From Hyalella azteca (taxonomy: Eukaryota; Arthropoda; Malacostraca; Amphipoda; Hyalellidae), in NCBI RefSeq assembly GCF_000764305.2, contig NW_025932596.1:1-64000 (forward strand): a stretch of 64,000 bases of DNA, given 5' to 3'. Every line of letters begins with the position of its first letter. Positions within the stretch are counted from its first letter, which is position 1. The translations under genes and the position numbers were made by a program. Shown here piece after piece: positions 34,001-42,400 of the stretch. The notes under the pieces are model-generated. The model did not search any database. It worked only from the letters and a program-made list of their open reading frames with translations, and was not told the DNA's origin.

Positions 34001-37000
34001 AAGTCTTCCCACGAGCTTCTCTTGTAATTGTGAATAGTTTGCGAAGTGCGCATTTGGTGTCGCTGGTGGAAAGCAGTGTGATGATAATTGGTCAGAGGTC
34101 GGATGAGAGGTCTGTTTCCGCTCTACATGAAATCCTGTGTAAGAGTGATGGTGTGCAGAAGGTGATGTCTGGGGAGGTGGGTTTACATAGGGCTTGATGT
34201 GGTATGCGAGTGGGATTTGCGGCGCGGATGTGTCGACCTATTGGAGGCACAACGAGCAGAACCAGTTGCTGGTAAGGTGACTAATGTTGGAAGCCAGGTA
34301 CACTTGAAGTGGAACCAGCATCTGCAATTGTTGCACAAGACACCCACCACGCGTATAACATCTCCCACCCGCGAGAGAAAATGTTATACGCGTGATGCAA
34401 GTGGGGCCCGAGTTTGGCTCGATGTCACCACCGAGCAGGAGGAGAAAGTACAGGGACCTGGCTGCTGGGGCTCCAGGTCCCCCATCGTAAATAAACGTTG
34501 GTCCAAGCCCACCGGGTAGCGCTTCCCAGGACGCAGCAGTCTGGGGAGCCATCTCCCCACGGCTCCCCAGTGAGGTTAAAGTGGGGGCAATTTGGCCCTC
34601 CCAGAAGGATCTAGCCACAATGCAGACACGCTCCCAATGGCGAGAGTGAAGAAGTGGAGAAGTTGAAAGCTTTGGTTGAAATTTCCGGTGTCCATAAAGA
34701 ATTAAAAAGTGAAAGTAATCTTATTTAATATATCAAATTGTGGGTTCTGTCGAGTGCTGATGCGTACTCGTTTCCTCGATCAATATGCTTAAGGCCAAAA
34801 AATTCATCAACAACTTCGTTTCTATGTATTATTACAGTTGTTGGGTCTCAGATTGTTAATTTATTTCTTACAGGTACATGGACAAACTCATGTCGACGCG
34901 CTTCTTCCACGAGAGCAACTTCGCGGGTCTCATTGAGAAAGTCCGCGAGCGCGGATGCCTTTCCACTAACCAGAAAATGGCGGAGCAAGTCCAGAGACTG
35001 TTTAATGGCTCTCCCTACAACGCTGACCGTTCTAAGTTATCGAAAAATAAACCAGTTTCTGGGGGGGCTATCGTGGATAACAGTACGCATGAATCGACCA
35101 TTTCAACTGAAACAGCTGTCTCAGATGTCTCTTGTATTAACCCAAAGAATATCGCCACCGATTTGCCAGTAGAGATCACGGAAACTACGGTGAAGACAGC
35201 TTCAGCCAAGAAAGATCGACCAAAAGATGGCAACGTGCGAGAAGATTGTAACACGTCAGGCCGGACTTCCAGCAAGAGCAGTTCTAGATCGATTGGAGGT
35301 AGCGGAGCTCTACTGAAGCGCCTGAGCGATTCTGATATGCTTATCCACCACCACGCTGGTCTCGAGAACAAGAGTAAACGGCCTGTGACGTCCCACATCA
35401 AGGACTCGAAAAGTTGCAATGACATCAAAAACTCGTCCATCAAAACACCAAAGGAAGGAAACGAGAACGTTTCAACTGAGGAGGTCTCAATCAAAGGTGA
35501 CGGCTTACCGCCGTCTGAAGAAGCCCACGGCGCTGACGCGTCTTCCATCTGTACCGTGCTTTGTTCAATGATGAAAGTCCAGCTCCTCAAGACCTACGAA
35601 GAAGTGGTTTCGCGATACGGAGGTCATTTCGATATGAGCAACATCCAGTCGGAGTTGGTAAGAGTTTGTGTTTCTATCTCGTGGGTAAATTTCCCTTGCA
35701 TCGATGTTTCATCAGTGACACAGCATTGATACAGCTCTACACAATAGAAGCGAATAACGTGACCATTACCAATGTTAACATTTTAACTTAAACACTTTCA
35801 CTGAGTTAAAATTGTCATTCTTACTTCAAGTCCAGCCTGGTAATTTTTATACATTTTGTCTGAACCTGGCGAATTCCAATATGTTAAATTTTTGGCTTTG
35901 CAAGTGTGATTTTATTAATTAGATTCGGAAACTACTATAGTTTATAGAGCCGACAGAGTAGCATTTACGTTTATCTGTTAAATGATATAATTTATATAGT
36001 TGACAGATAATTTCGTGTATTTTCAGTTTTAGCCTCAAAGTTATTCTTCTGTGACGTTTTTTCTTCAGTTTATTTGGAACTTGTAAAGTGTTGAACCTGT
36101 GAAATCTAATTTCTTCCGATTTTCAGAAACAAGAAGCGGGTCCTGAGGAAACACTGTCTATTGACCAGAAGGAGCTCATAGCGAGCTGTGTGGAGGCCAT
36201 CAGAGTGGAGCTGCTGCGACCTCATGATGAAGCTGATATAACTGAGAGAAATTTGTCCATCGCCGAAACTTTACCGAATTTAGGTATTTTATCCACTAAA
36301 ATTTCGCTTAGCACTGTGAGCTCAGCGAAATCTCAGAGTACCATACCGTGTGATGCCTTAGAAACCAAAGAAAAGAGCGGCTTGGTCGATCATATTTCTT
36401 CCGACTTGCCCTCGAACTCAGATTGCGGTAGTTTTACTCTATTGGAAACCGCGCCTGACACGCACAAGTTCAAACTGACTATGCTACAGCCAAGCCAGCC
36501 AAGCCTTTTCTACAAAACTGTTAAAAATGAGATACGCTTACTGCAATCTTCTCTGCCGGGTGGCATCTGGGTTCGTGGATACCAAGATCGCATGGATCTC
36601 TATTCAGTCATGATACGAGGACCTGCCAAAACACCGTACCAAGACGGTCTATTCTTCTTCGACTTTCAGCTTTCGGCTGACTATCCTCATGCTCCTCCTC
36701 TATGCAATTACGTCCCGTATTGCTCCGACCGCCTTAATCCTAACTTGTATGAAGATGGCAAGGTCTGCATCTCCTTACTAGGCACGTGGAGTGGCAAGGG
36801 AACCGAAGTATGGACACACAGAAGCAATTTGCTTCAAGTTATCGTTTCAATTCAGGGTCTTATTTTAGTGAGCGAACCTTATTTTAATGAAGCCGGATAT
36901 GAACGCCAGAAAGGCAGTCAACAAGGCCACGAAAATAGTCGCATGTACAACGAAATGGTCCTCCTCAAGCTCATCCAAGCCACTGCACGCATGCTTCAAA

Positions 37001-37827
37001 ATCCTCCGTCCGTCTTCAAAGAAGAAATCTTGGAGCATTTTAACGCAAATGCTGGTAACCTCATCAGCCGCTTGGAACGCTGGTTGAATGTGTCGGAAGG
37101 GCACAACGCTGCCCATCCTTTATCTCCCACGACTCCCAATACGTACCGCAGCATCGTCACTGACAAGGAACAGCAAGCAGTGCTACCGGAATTCCCTCTT
37201 ATCCCTGCTTCAAAAGGCTTCTGTCTAACCCTGCGCACCACGCTGCCGCAAGTCAAGGCCATTTTCGACAAGGTTTTGGCCGAGGGATGGAATGCTGTGT
37301 CTTCTCGCCCGACCAACGACGTTTCATCATGTGAGATAAAAGCTGAAACCGCAGATGATACCAAAGATTGCAGGACCACAGGAGCCATCCGTAAAACAAA
37401 ACTGCGTCGTAGCTCTGCTTGCAGTGATGGTGAAATACCAAATTGTGGTTCGTCATCTCCTGAAATGTGTCCTTACGTAGAAACACCCGCTTTTGCTGCT
37501 GGTTCGTCCGTTGAATCTGATAATCCGTCCGCATTGTCTGCTCATCCGTCCCTAACGTCCGTTAATCCATCTGTAGAGTCAGCTGATCCATTGGTGGACT
37601 GTACTGATCTCTCTATAGAGTCTAATGACGTTTCCAGTGAATTGACTGATAAAAATTGCTGTGGAGGAGCTTCAGTGACTGATAATGTATCGCACAACAG
37701 CAGCGACAGCGGGATTGGCGGCAGCGACAGCGCAAGCCTTCCTGTTAATGATACGAACTCTTCGTCAAAGCTAGAGCAAGGCACATTATTTATCAAGTCT
37801 AACAGTTCCTTCTGTAAAAGTTCATAG
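18876..37827 (+). CDS. UBE2O: UBE2O, E2/E3 hybrid ubiquitin-conjugating enzyme
   Basis: UBE2O ubiquitinates substrates without a separate E3. Family knowledge: N-terminal CR1/CR2 regions bind basic substrates, and the C-terminal UBC fold carries out catalysis, in cytosol and nucleus. The 15 exons found keep phase except across intron 4 and give about 1570 residues, against about 1290 in human. Landmarks: start [104 protein letters not shown]; the UBC domain with [20 protein letters not shown] and catalytic Cys (codon 36766-36768, in [18 protein letters not shown]); and the tail [10 protein letters not shown]. One exon expected between 21015 and 23064 is missing. The size excess lies mainly in Ser/Lys-rich disordered stretches at 35000-35530 and 37390-37800. 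Confidence 0.94.
19448..19624 (+). CDS. UBE2O: UBE2O exon 2
   Basis: Acceptor taatcag, donor gag|gtgaga. Encodes [18 protein letters not shown], matching the family LxDRSxxPxDVVRR motif, and ends [11 protein letters not shown]. Phase 0 both sides. Confidence 0.92.
19847..20005 (+). CDS. UBE2O: UBE2O exon 3
   Basis: Acceptor ctgagcag, donor aag|gttggc. Encodes [20 protein letters not shown] and [15 protein letters not shown] (substrate-binding region; D-x-W-x-G-x-V is conserved in the family). Its last ~60 bases are repeated twice downstream. Confidence 0.92.
20006..20205 (+). repeat. Two extra copies of exon 3 end plus intron start (~90 bp)
   Basis: tgaatgacaatgctgcttca followed by cttgtggaaatcagggactc and acaaggttggctcat occurs at about 20042 and 20131, each repeating the last ~60 bases of exon 3, its donor and ~30 bases of intron. 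The two copies match each other better than they match exon 3, so duplication was stepwise. No acceptor precedes them, so they are probably intronic. Confidence 0.9.
20842..21015 (+). CDS. UBE2O: UBE2O exon 4
   Basis: Acceptor gtttttaaag, donor gag|gtgagt. Encodes [20 protein letters not shown] and ends HVTVQKVE, the FYPGQVL region. The next family segment should follow in phase 0, but the next exon found starts in a different phase. Confidence 0.92.
21056..21090 (+). repeat. Duplicate of exon 4 end and donor
   Basis: tgtgcagaaggtggaggtga followed by gtgcaagtgctgt repeats bases 21000-21033, so the exon 4 donor occurs twice about 56 bp apart. Confidence 0.88.
21099..21355 (+). repeat. 23-bp minisatellite, ~11 units
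   Basis: Units of acaactccaccagttcagac plus cag repeat about eleven times with few changes (an aag/agg variant near the right end). As 23 is not a multiple of three and no unit frame has a stop, all three plus frames stay open; the resulting frames are not coding evidence. Confidence 0.95.
21678..21774 (+). repeat. 18-bp minisatellite, ~5.5 units
   Basis: tgaccacatgaccatctc repeats without interruption and ends exactly at the N. Confidence 0.95.
21775..21775. other. Single N between two minisatellites
   Basis: The only ambiguous base in the window. It abruptly separates the 18-bp array from the 27-bp array. A single N joining unrelated repeats suggests an assembly join of unknown true length, at the place where a UBE2O exon is missing. 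Confidence 0.8.
21776..22327 (+). repeat. 27-bp pyrimidine-rich minisatellite, ~20 units
   Basis: gtctcccctctcccgtgccc plus tcctctc repeats about twenty times with almost no variation (one c to a change near 22230). Nearly all pyrimidine on the plus strand. The 9-residue frame it creates has no splice or domain support. Confidence 0.96.
22461..23034 (+). repeat. 25-bp minisatellite, ~23 units, acceptor-like
   Basis: ggaaattcaatctgctgttt plus ccgca repeats about 23 times, with ccgca/ccaca/ctgca alternation. Every unit carries a pyrimidine run ending in cag, resembling a 3' splice site. The array stops about 30 bases before the real acceptor of the next exon. Confidence 0.95.
23064..23212 (+). 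CDS. UBE2O: UBE2O exon 5
   Basis: Acceptor attgtgtgcag. Encodes [20 protein letters not shown] then [20 protein letters not shown]. The donor gcctg|gtctgt leaves phase 1 and completes an Asp codon with the next exon. The first base needs two bases from a preceding exon, which exon 4 (phase 0) does not supply, so an exon is missing. Confidence 0.82.
23440..23760 (+). repeat. ~80-86-bp tandem repeat plus exon-5-donor-like copy
   Basis: aaatggttcattttagtctt ... gtgttcttgttgttctttcc ... aataatattttatttatatg recurs three times. Just after, 23750-23775 (cctggtatgtattattaact) resembles the exon 5 donor region (cctggtctgtattattaatt). Confidence 0.8.
24969..25253 (+). CDS. UBE2O: UBE2O exon 6 (linker, basic)
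   Basis: Acceptor ctccacag, donor tca|gtgagt. Encodes [20 protein letters not shown] then a lysine run DEKKKKNNS and a Ser/Glu-rich tail. Low complexity, as in the CR1-CR2 linker of the family. Placed by phase and position. Confidence 0.78.
25430..26130. other. Intron 6 of UBE2O, AT-rich
   Basis: Contains a loose ~125-bp direct repeat (tacaaatctta... gatctgaaattttgcacact at 25365-25440 and 25530-25620). No exon seen. Confidence 0.5.
26176..26274 (+). CDS. UBE2O: UBE2O exon 7 (acidic/serine linker)
   Basis: Acceptor ataattgcag, donor gtcg|gtgaga. Encodes [20 protein letters not shown] then [11 protein letters not shown], like the Asp/Ser-rich stretch before CR2 in vertebrate UBE2O. Phase 1 at both junctions fits the neighbours. 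A short partial copy (atccatcagcagtgccgcg) follows the donor at 26282. Confidence 0.75.
26548..26838 (+). repeat. 27-bp minisatellite, ~10 units, alternating dimer
   Basis: cttttcttccttcagttgcc plus aactaat or aactacg alternate, giving a 54-bp higher-order unit for most of the array. Each unit holds a pyrimidine run and cag, again acceptor-like. It ends about 50 bases before the real acceptor of exon 8. Confidence 0.92.
26888..27072 (+). CDS. UBE2O: UBE2O exon 8 (start of CR2)
   Basis: Acceptor cccctgcag, donor cag|gtccgc. Encodes a basic stretch [18 protein letters not shown], then [20 protein letters not shown] ending WQ, the conserved PGDRVxVE...ADVxWQ motif of UBE2O. Phase 0 exit into DGSVEF. 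Confidence 0.92.
27340..27600. mobile_element. Foldback repeat in UBE2O intron 8
   Basis: gagtgacagagagcgcattt at the left inverts at 27537-27560 as aaatgcgctctctgtcactc, with inner arms acagacggacggacatgacg and ccatgtccgtcagtccgtct. A matching single-arm copy lies at 55915-56115 in the channel gene. Confidence 0.85.
27614..27760 (+). repeat. Truncated duplicate of exon 9 start, then foldback arm
   Basis: cattcgacagggcggttcag ... gatatcccgtcctcacaact repeats the acceptor and first ~45 bases of exon 9, then runs into ccgtctgtctgtcacggaca, an arm of the foldback repeat. If spliced in, the frame would leave the UBE2O protein after about 13 residues. Confidence 0.9.
27807..27924 (+). CDS. UBE2O: UBE2O exon 9 (CR2)
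   Basis: Acceptor tatttgacag, donor gctg|gtacgt. Encodes [20 protein letters not shown] then [14 protein letters not shown]; the family has DGSVExxI...LxPVHHLDxxEFxPGDFVV. Strong match. Confidence 0.95.
27972..28050 (+). repeat. Duplicate of exon 9 end, donor and intron start
   Basis: gatttcgtcgtctgccaaag followed by ccctggctggtaagtca and atttatctagataattattt mirrors the end of exon 9 and its intron start, with a stronger donor consensus (gtaagt) than the original (gtacgt). Confidence 0.9.
28411..28515 (+). repeat. 18-bp repeat, ~6 units, running into an acceptor
   Basis: ataactataatgcatat repeats about six times; the last unit flows directly into ataattgcag, the acceptor of exon 10. Confidence 0.92.
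28521..28647 (+). CDS. UBE2O: UBE2O exon 10
   Basis: Acceptor ataattgcag, donor cca ca|gtcagt. Encodes [20 protein letters not shown], matching the family YGVVQ..DHxGRTxxVKWF. Phase 2 exit completes a Gln codon with exon 11. Confidence 0.93.
28970..29260 (+). repeat. Three upstream copies of exon 11 start (~120-bp units)
   Basis: ttgcaggccagtgttcaaag plus gagaacaagaggttagc occurs at about 29095 and 29213, and a more diverged copy (gaaggcctatattcaaaaga) at 28971. Each is followed by ttataa- and aagttaattt-type intron sequence. The true exon 11 is the fourth, rightmost copy. Confidence 0.92.
29345..29504 (+). CDS. UBE2O: UBE2O exon 11
   Basis: Acceptor gtgtattgcag. Encodes [20 protein letters not shown] then [11 protein letters not shown] and ends [14 protein letters not shown]. 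Phase continuity with VNVWWVDG needs the exon to end at cag|gcgagt, a GC donor; an upstream cag|gtcttc would also keep phase but drop seven residues. Confidence 0.9.
29505..29800 (+). repeat. 51-bp tandem repeat, ~5.5 units, including the donor
   Basis: gcgagttactcatattctaa plus gcagttttctaattatta and tttttcaatatag repeat. Each unit begins with the GC-type donor sequence of exon 11 and ends with an acceptor-like tttcaatatag. Confidence 0.93.
30540..30776 (+). repeat. Degenerate upstream copy of exon 12 start and flank
   Basis: ggtgaatgtgtggtgggtgt followed by acgggtcgttgtccgtgtg at 30589 repeats the first ~45 bases of exon 12 with changes. Flanking acgtaattctaattcaaacc and accccatatgatg segments occur two to three times up to 30762. 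Confidence 0.88.
30777..30957 (+). CDS. UBE2O: UBE2O exon 12
   Basis: Acceptor ttcggtgcag, donor gaag|gtgagc. Encodes [20 protein letters not shown] then a very acidic segment [20 protein letters not shown]. Matches VxVxWxDxS...LPQxLY and the acidic stretch after it in the family. Confidence 0.93.
31520..31733 (+). CDS. UBE2O: UBE2O exon 13 (coiled-coil region)
   Basis: Acceptor aattgacag, donor gcag|gtgcgt. Encodes [20 protein letters not shown] then [20 protein letters not shown], a helical, charge-rich stretch like the coiled coil before the UBC domain in UBE2O. Phase 2 exit completes an Arg codon. Confidence 0.87.
31768..31800 (+). repeat. Partial copy of exon 13 end
   Basis: cagtccacgcaggacatgaa plus gcagctg repeats the exon 13 segment cagtccacgcaggtcatgaa gcagctg about 85 bases downstream, just inside the intron. 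Confidence 0.88.
32010..34640 (-). mobile_element. Degenerate L2/CR1-like LINE in UBE2O intron 13
   Basis: On the minus strand, from the right: a leader with [14 protein letters not shown], similar to the 2A-like peptide at the start of many CR1/L2 ORFs but with Pro changed to Ser; a CxxC...WFHFKC PHD-like finger (34190-34330); a linker fragment (33780-34050); a reverse-transcriptase piece with [18 protein letters not shown] and YLTGRPSF (33210-33370); the active-site FADDI at about 33113-33130; and the 3' part matching 4895-5470. Frames are broken by stops and shifts. At 2.6 kb it is internally deleted and not functional. Confidence 0.88.
34874..35657 (+). CDS. UBE2O: UBE2O exon 14 (long disordered linker)
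   Basis: Acceptor tttcttacag, donor ttg|gtaaga, 784 bases. Starts [20 protein letters not shown], then a Ser/Lys/Thr-rich disordered stretch including [13 protein letters not shown], and ends [20 protein letters not shown]. Much longer than the matching region in human; no folded domain seen. Confidence 0.9.
36127..37827 (+). CDS. UBE2O: UBE2O exon 15, catalytic UBC domain and tail
   Basis: Acceptor gattttcag, stop TAG at 37825. UBC fold from about 36465 to 37080: [60 protein letters not shown] (catalytic Cys codon 36766-36768), [38 protein letters not shown]-terminal Ser/Asp-rich tail then holds repeats of NPSVESADP type and DSGIGGS (37705-37725), a possible phosphodegron. Confidence 0.97.
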   Translation, partial: KQEAGPEETLSIDQKELIASCVEAIRVELLRPHDEADITERNLSIAETLPNLGILSTKISLSTVSSAKSQSTIPCDALETKEKSGLVDHISSDLPSNSDCGSFTLLETAPDTHKFKLTMLQPSQPSLFYKTVKNEIRLLQSSLPGGIWVRGYQDRMDLYSVMIRGPAKTPYQDGLFFFDFQLSADYPHAPPLCNYVPYCSDRLNPNLYEDGKVCISLLGTWSGKGTEVWTHRSNLLQVIVSIQGLILVSEPYFNEAGYERQKGSQQGHENSRMYNEMVLLKLIQATARMLQNPPSVFKEEILEHFNANAGNLISRLERWLNVSEGHNAAHPLSPTTPNTYRSIVTDKEQQAVLPEFPLIPASKGFCLTLRTTLPQVKAIFDKVLAEGWNAVSSRPTNDVSSCEIKAETADDTKDCRTTGAIRKTKLRRSSACSDGEIPNCGSSSPEMCPYVETPAFAAGSSVESDNPSALSAHPSLTSVNPSVESADPLVDCTDLSIESNDVSSELTDKNCCGGASVTDNVSHNSSDSGIGGSDSASLPVNDTNSSSKLEQGTLFIKSNSSFCKSS

Positions 37828-38346
37828 CTATTGTCTTCCGTTAGAATTTTGGAATATATTCGTTGTAAAGTTGATCGTTATTTATCTTGAGCTTTTTCAA
37901 TCTTAACATTATTGGGTTACGCTCTTTGAATTTTTTGTGATGTTCTGGCTGACGCGTAATGATATAGTTCCCTTATTTATTTGTGTTTTTCAAGTGTAGA
38001 TTTACTTCTTTTGCCTTGGTAGTCATCTAATCAGTTAAACCTAGACTGTTTCTCTCAATTGCGTGTGTTACTACGCTAGAGTTCTCACTTAGAAGCCATA
38101 CCATAACTTCTACGTATAATAAGCATTGCTCAATGGCTGTTGATGCTTCAGTTGCGTTCCAGTCACTTGTTCAGCTGTTTGCTCGTATGAGCGTCGCCAT
38201 GACCGAACTCGCCTCGGGTCAACACCTCTGGACTGTACCTATTTTTTCAAGAAACCTTCCGATCACGAATACCTAATTCATCTATCGTTCATTCCTAAAT
38301 CCAAATGTGACAAAAATGAAGGGTGTACGTATTAGTGATGAATAAA
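37828..38346 (+). other. UBE2O 3' UTR with polyadenylation signal
   Basis: Non-coding sequence after the stop. AATAAA at 38341-38346 is the first clear polyadenylation signal; another (aaataaata) lies near 39150. Confidence 0.5.
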
Positions 38347-41300
38347 AATGATTTTAACTGTTCCATAAACTCGAGAATGTTATCGAGGTAACATTAGGCG
38401 TAGGTGTTGACTCGTATTGCTTCAAGCCTTACATCAATTTCATGTTCGACCTCCATGATCTTCTCTCGTAGAGTTATGAATGTTATTCTTCGCCTGATGT
38501 TGAGTGACGCCGTCTCTTACAGACGCGATCTGTTCACCTGAAGGAAAATAATGTAGCATGGTTCCTATTCAATTTTTCCTCTTGTTCACTTTTTAAGCAA
38601 ATTCCATGTTTTATCATATATTTCAACATCTGTTTCTTGTGCATTTGGACTTTATTTTTCATCGATCATTTTACTGCATGGAGTAATTAACACTGAGTCG
38701 AAGATATATTTTCTGTAATACCTCGTTCTATGGTGCGCAAGTAGCAAAGAGGAAATCTCTCGCAGACCATCAGTTATTCACGCGTGCAACTGTGGAAGGA
38801 GAGTTTGTAAGTAGAACTAATTAAAACTTAAATGAAAGAAAGAACGCAGCAGTTGAAAATACACTCCCATTTTTGTAACCGGGTGTTTCTTCTTTATGTG
38901 TACCGTATATCGACATGCTTTAAAATACTATGCTGAATGGAAATAACTACCTGTTCGAGTATAGATAATTCCTTTCCGTTTGTTGCGGTTATCACATGAC
39001 TAATTTTTTTTTAAGATGTTAAAATCAGAAAAGGTCGCAAGGATGATAATCCGAATGCGGTCCAACGTTCACACGGCTGTTGGAGACACATGTTGAAATT
39101 CCTTTGTAACTATTTATGTATTTCACTATTTATGCAGTGAAATCTAAAATAAATACTTTCACTGAGGTATTTCAGGTATCAAATGGCTTGTATGCAAAGC
39201 ATTTTCAAACAGAAGGAATTGTGATAGTTTTAAAAACGGATTTTGAGTAGTTTAAAAACGGATTTTGAGTAGTCTCTTTACCGTGCTTTCCAAATGAGTT
39301 TTTTTTTCAAGCATTTAGTGGAAAAATGAGTTGTTTACTGTCAAACGATACGAGACAGATTATTGTTCAGAACTTCGCATGTTAAATGCCATCCAAAGTA
39401 TCCATCTATGCCAAATGTTGGAAAATTGTATTTCTGGGCTGCCGGAATGCAAGACCCGCGAGTCATTGATGTCTGTTACTTTTTATTAGCACTGATAGTT
39501 GTGCGATTGGACTACTTCATACATGCATATAAAAGCTGGAACAAGCGACTGACCTCACTAATATAATTTTTTTATCATTTCGTTGTTTGCGGCTAATATT
39601 TTAAACCAGCGTTGCTTGGTAAAAAATCTGTAAAATTAGCAAGCTTATTAAAATTTAAATATCATCTTTTCATTTTTTGCGGCTAATATTTTAAACCAGC
39701 GTTGCTTCGTAATCAGCTTAGTAAAATTTCTAAAGTTCTGTCATTTTTGAGGCCTCGAAATGTGTCGCTTAAAGGTTGATTAGCATGAATTATTAAGTGT
39801 GTGATTTTTTTTATCTTTCAATGTGAGGAGCAGTCCAAATTTGTAGAAAACACGATAGCATTATTGGTTTTGTCCATGACGTTTCGATAACCTTAGCAAT
39901 GTAAGCCCAGCTCTTGCCGAACAAGTGCAAATGTGCGTTGATTCCTTCCAAGCAAATATTTCAATTTTATTGCCTATGCAGTCAAATCGAGTTTTCTTAA
40001 CACCTAAATTCTTCGTGCAATACTTAGAAGCATTGTGCGATTTACTGTTAAGTGAGCTAGATAACGATTTCTCTGCAACTACCTCGACGAGTATTCCAAG
40101 ATATCCATTTTACTTTACGGTATTAGGGGTTCTCTTAGTGGAATTCCAATGTATACCCCGAAAGCCGCCGAGGAATTTTTTCCGCATCATTATCCCCAGT
40201 TAACTCCTGTCTACATCCGGGAAACCTGCCTTTTTTAGAGGAAATGCGAACCTCATTTCTTTGATAGATTTGAGGACCCAAGTCTTGATCCAGCATCATT
40301 TTATCGGCAGTTTTTGTTAGCTCTTGGCCGAGATTTAACAATTTACTTTTTGAAATAAATTAAAGGACATACTTGCTAATCAAAAATAGCATGACAGCTT
40401 CCACAATGAGCAACTGCCAGACAAGGGAACAAAATTGCTAGACATGTTCCGATTTTGCTTCCTATTTACTTAATGAATGTAAGAATTGCGACCCAATTGA
40501 TGAGAGGTTACCTTACTCAGCAGAATGTCAAAGTCGCCAGAACAAAGAAATATGAGTATGCATAATTTGTTTCACCTGCAATACTCATTGACGGCGAATA
40601 ATTGAAAAACTAGAAAATAAACTCACTCTTCATTATAATCTAATAACGATAAACGAATGGTATGTCGATTCTGCATAATTACCGTGAAATCGTGCGATGT
40701 CAATTTTCAACGAAGGTTACATGTAACTTATAAGAAAAAATTAAGTGCAGTTAATCTACCAGATAAATGGAGGAGACACTTCAGTGTGGAATTGCTTATC
40801 GTTGTTCTTGTAACATTCATGATGGAATATGCCCACGCAATAAGAATGTAAAACATTGCCTAGGTAAGCATCATGTGCCATTACCATTATATTAGAGAAG
40901 TGTGCTCTAGTACAAGCATTAGAACAAGCTTAATCATTTCAATCACGTTCGCAGAAGAGTCACGTAGGTCATGTTTTTCACTTCAGGAATGAATTTTTTA
41001 TTCTACTCCAACAAAAAACGCATCTTAATTAATGAATGCAAATCACTGTAAAGCCCACTACTCAAATCAATATGCGCTTCAAGCTTTAAATTTGAAAAAA
41101 TTTATTTCAAGTGATAAATACAAGTACAATAATACACTGTGATGGGTACAAACGATACAATATCGGTGATCGAAATAAACCTAATTTCATCAAAACATTC
41201 ACACTTTACAAATATGATCAATCGCAGTGATTCACTTCCTCTTTGTTTATCCGCAATGAACATAATTTGAATCTATACATTCTATTTGTTGGGTAATAAG

Positions 41301-42300
41301 CGAGCTATCATCTACACATCTATTAAAGAAGGACACGTGTTGATCAGAAACACTCACATTTCGACAAATTAATAAGTAAAAGAGGATTGTTGTTCCATCA
41401 AGCGTTATACATGCAATGAACTTGCCATGAATAAATACAATCACGTTCATGAAATACAATATAGTGGGAGCCTGAACATTAAAATCAGTACACTTGTGAA
41501 CGAAACTTTATATTCCCTAGCATTGTATTAAGTCAAGCTGGTTACTGAGTAATGGACAAAAAACGAGTTCATTAATAAATGTTTGGATCGTCGAATAAAC
41601 ACCATCCCTGGACCATTTATAAAAGTAATATTGGACAAATGTAAGCAAGACTCATGATCATAACTGATCAATAAAACCAGACCTGAATAAGTGGAAACGA
41701 TGTGACTAGAGCAAAGTTTGTTAATCGCGCATCACTCGTGCCTGAAAAAATATTCAGCAAAACCATCCTATTTGCAGTAAATTAGCAATACCTCATTTCC
41801 CGACAAAAAGTTTTTCGCACGATTCTCTTTTTTTCAATAAGATATATAATTTAATTTATTTGAATTATTCCTCAAAAGCCTATTATGATTATAGCGATAC
41901 ATATAAGTATTAGACGAACCTTCTAATTGCTTGGAAATCGATTTTATTTGACATCAAACTGCCGAGCAAAATGAGTACGTTTTCTTCCATCTCATAACAA
42001 AAATAAAGTTTTTTGTAGAATATATTTAAATTCATCTTCCAATACATACATGGTAATAGTTTTCAGCAGAAATAAATGTCATTATAGTTCAATCAAAACA
42101 ATATATACATGCATTAAAATTTCCCAAATCAACACAAAATGTAGAGCAAGTCGGCCAAAAGGACTATTGCTGTAACACCTTTCAAATCCAAAGCTATTTT
42201 TATTACATAAAAATTACAGGATTTTGATGAAAAATGAGTTTAAAAAAAGAAATGCTTACAGATTTGAACACAAGGGCCAGTGATAGAATACTAAAAAAAT
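38347..42300. other. Intergenic region between UBE2O and SARAF
   Basis: Nothing recognised as coding. Two small tandem duplications: tttaaaaacggattttgagt twice at 39229-39270, and tgcggctaatattttaaacc agcgttgctt twice at 39588 and 39680. The two genes converge here, 3' end to 3' end. Confidence 0.5.
42199..42204 (-). terminator. Candidate polyadenylation signal of SARAF
   Basis: TTTATT on plus reads AATAAA on the minus strand, about 200 bases after the SARAF stop. Confidence 0.45.
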
Positions 42301-42400
42301 CTAAGCTTTACTCATCTCTGTAACCATGAGAAGAAAACATCACAAATGAAGGAGTGACAAACTATTGACAGTTCGTAACTAAAGTTTCAGTTCAAGAATT

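Noticed and set aside
35015..35590. 191-residue minus-strand open frame
   Set aside because: It lies fully antisense to UBE2O exon 14, which has clear splice sites and continuous phase; no domain seen.
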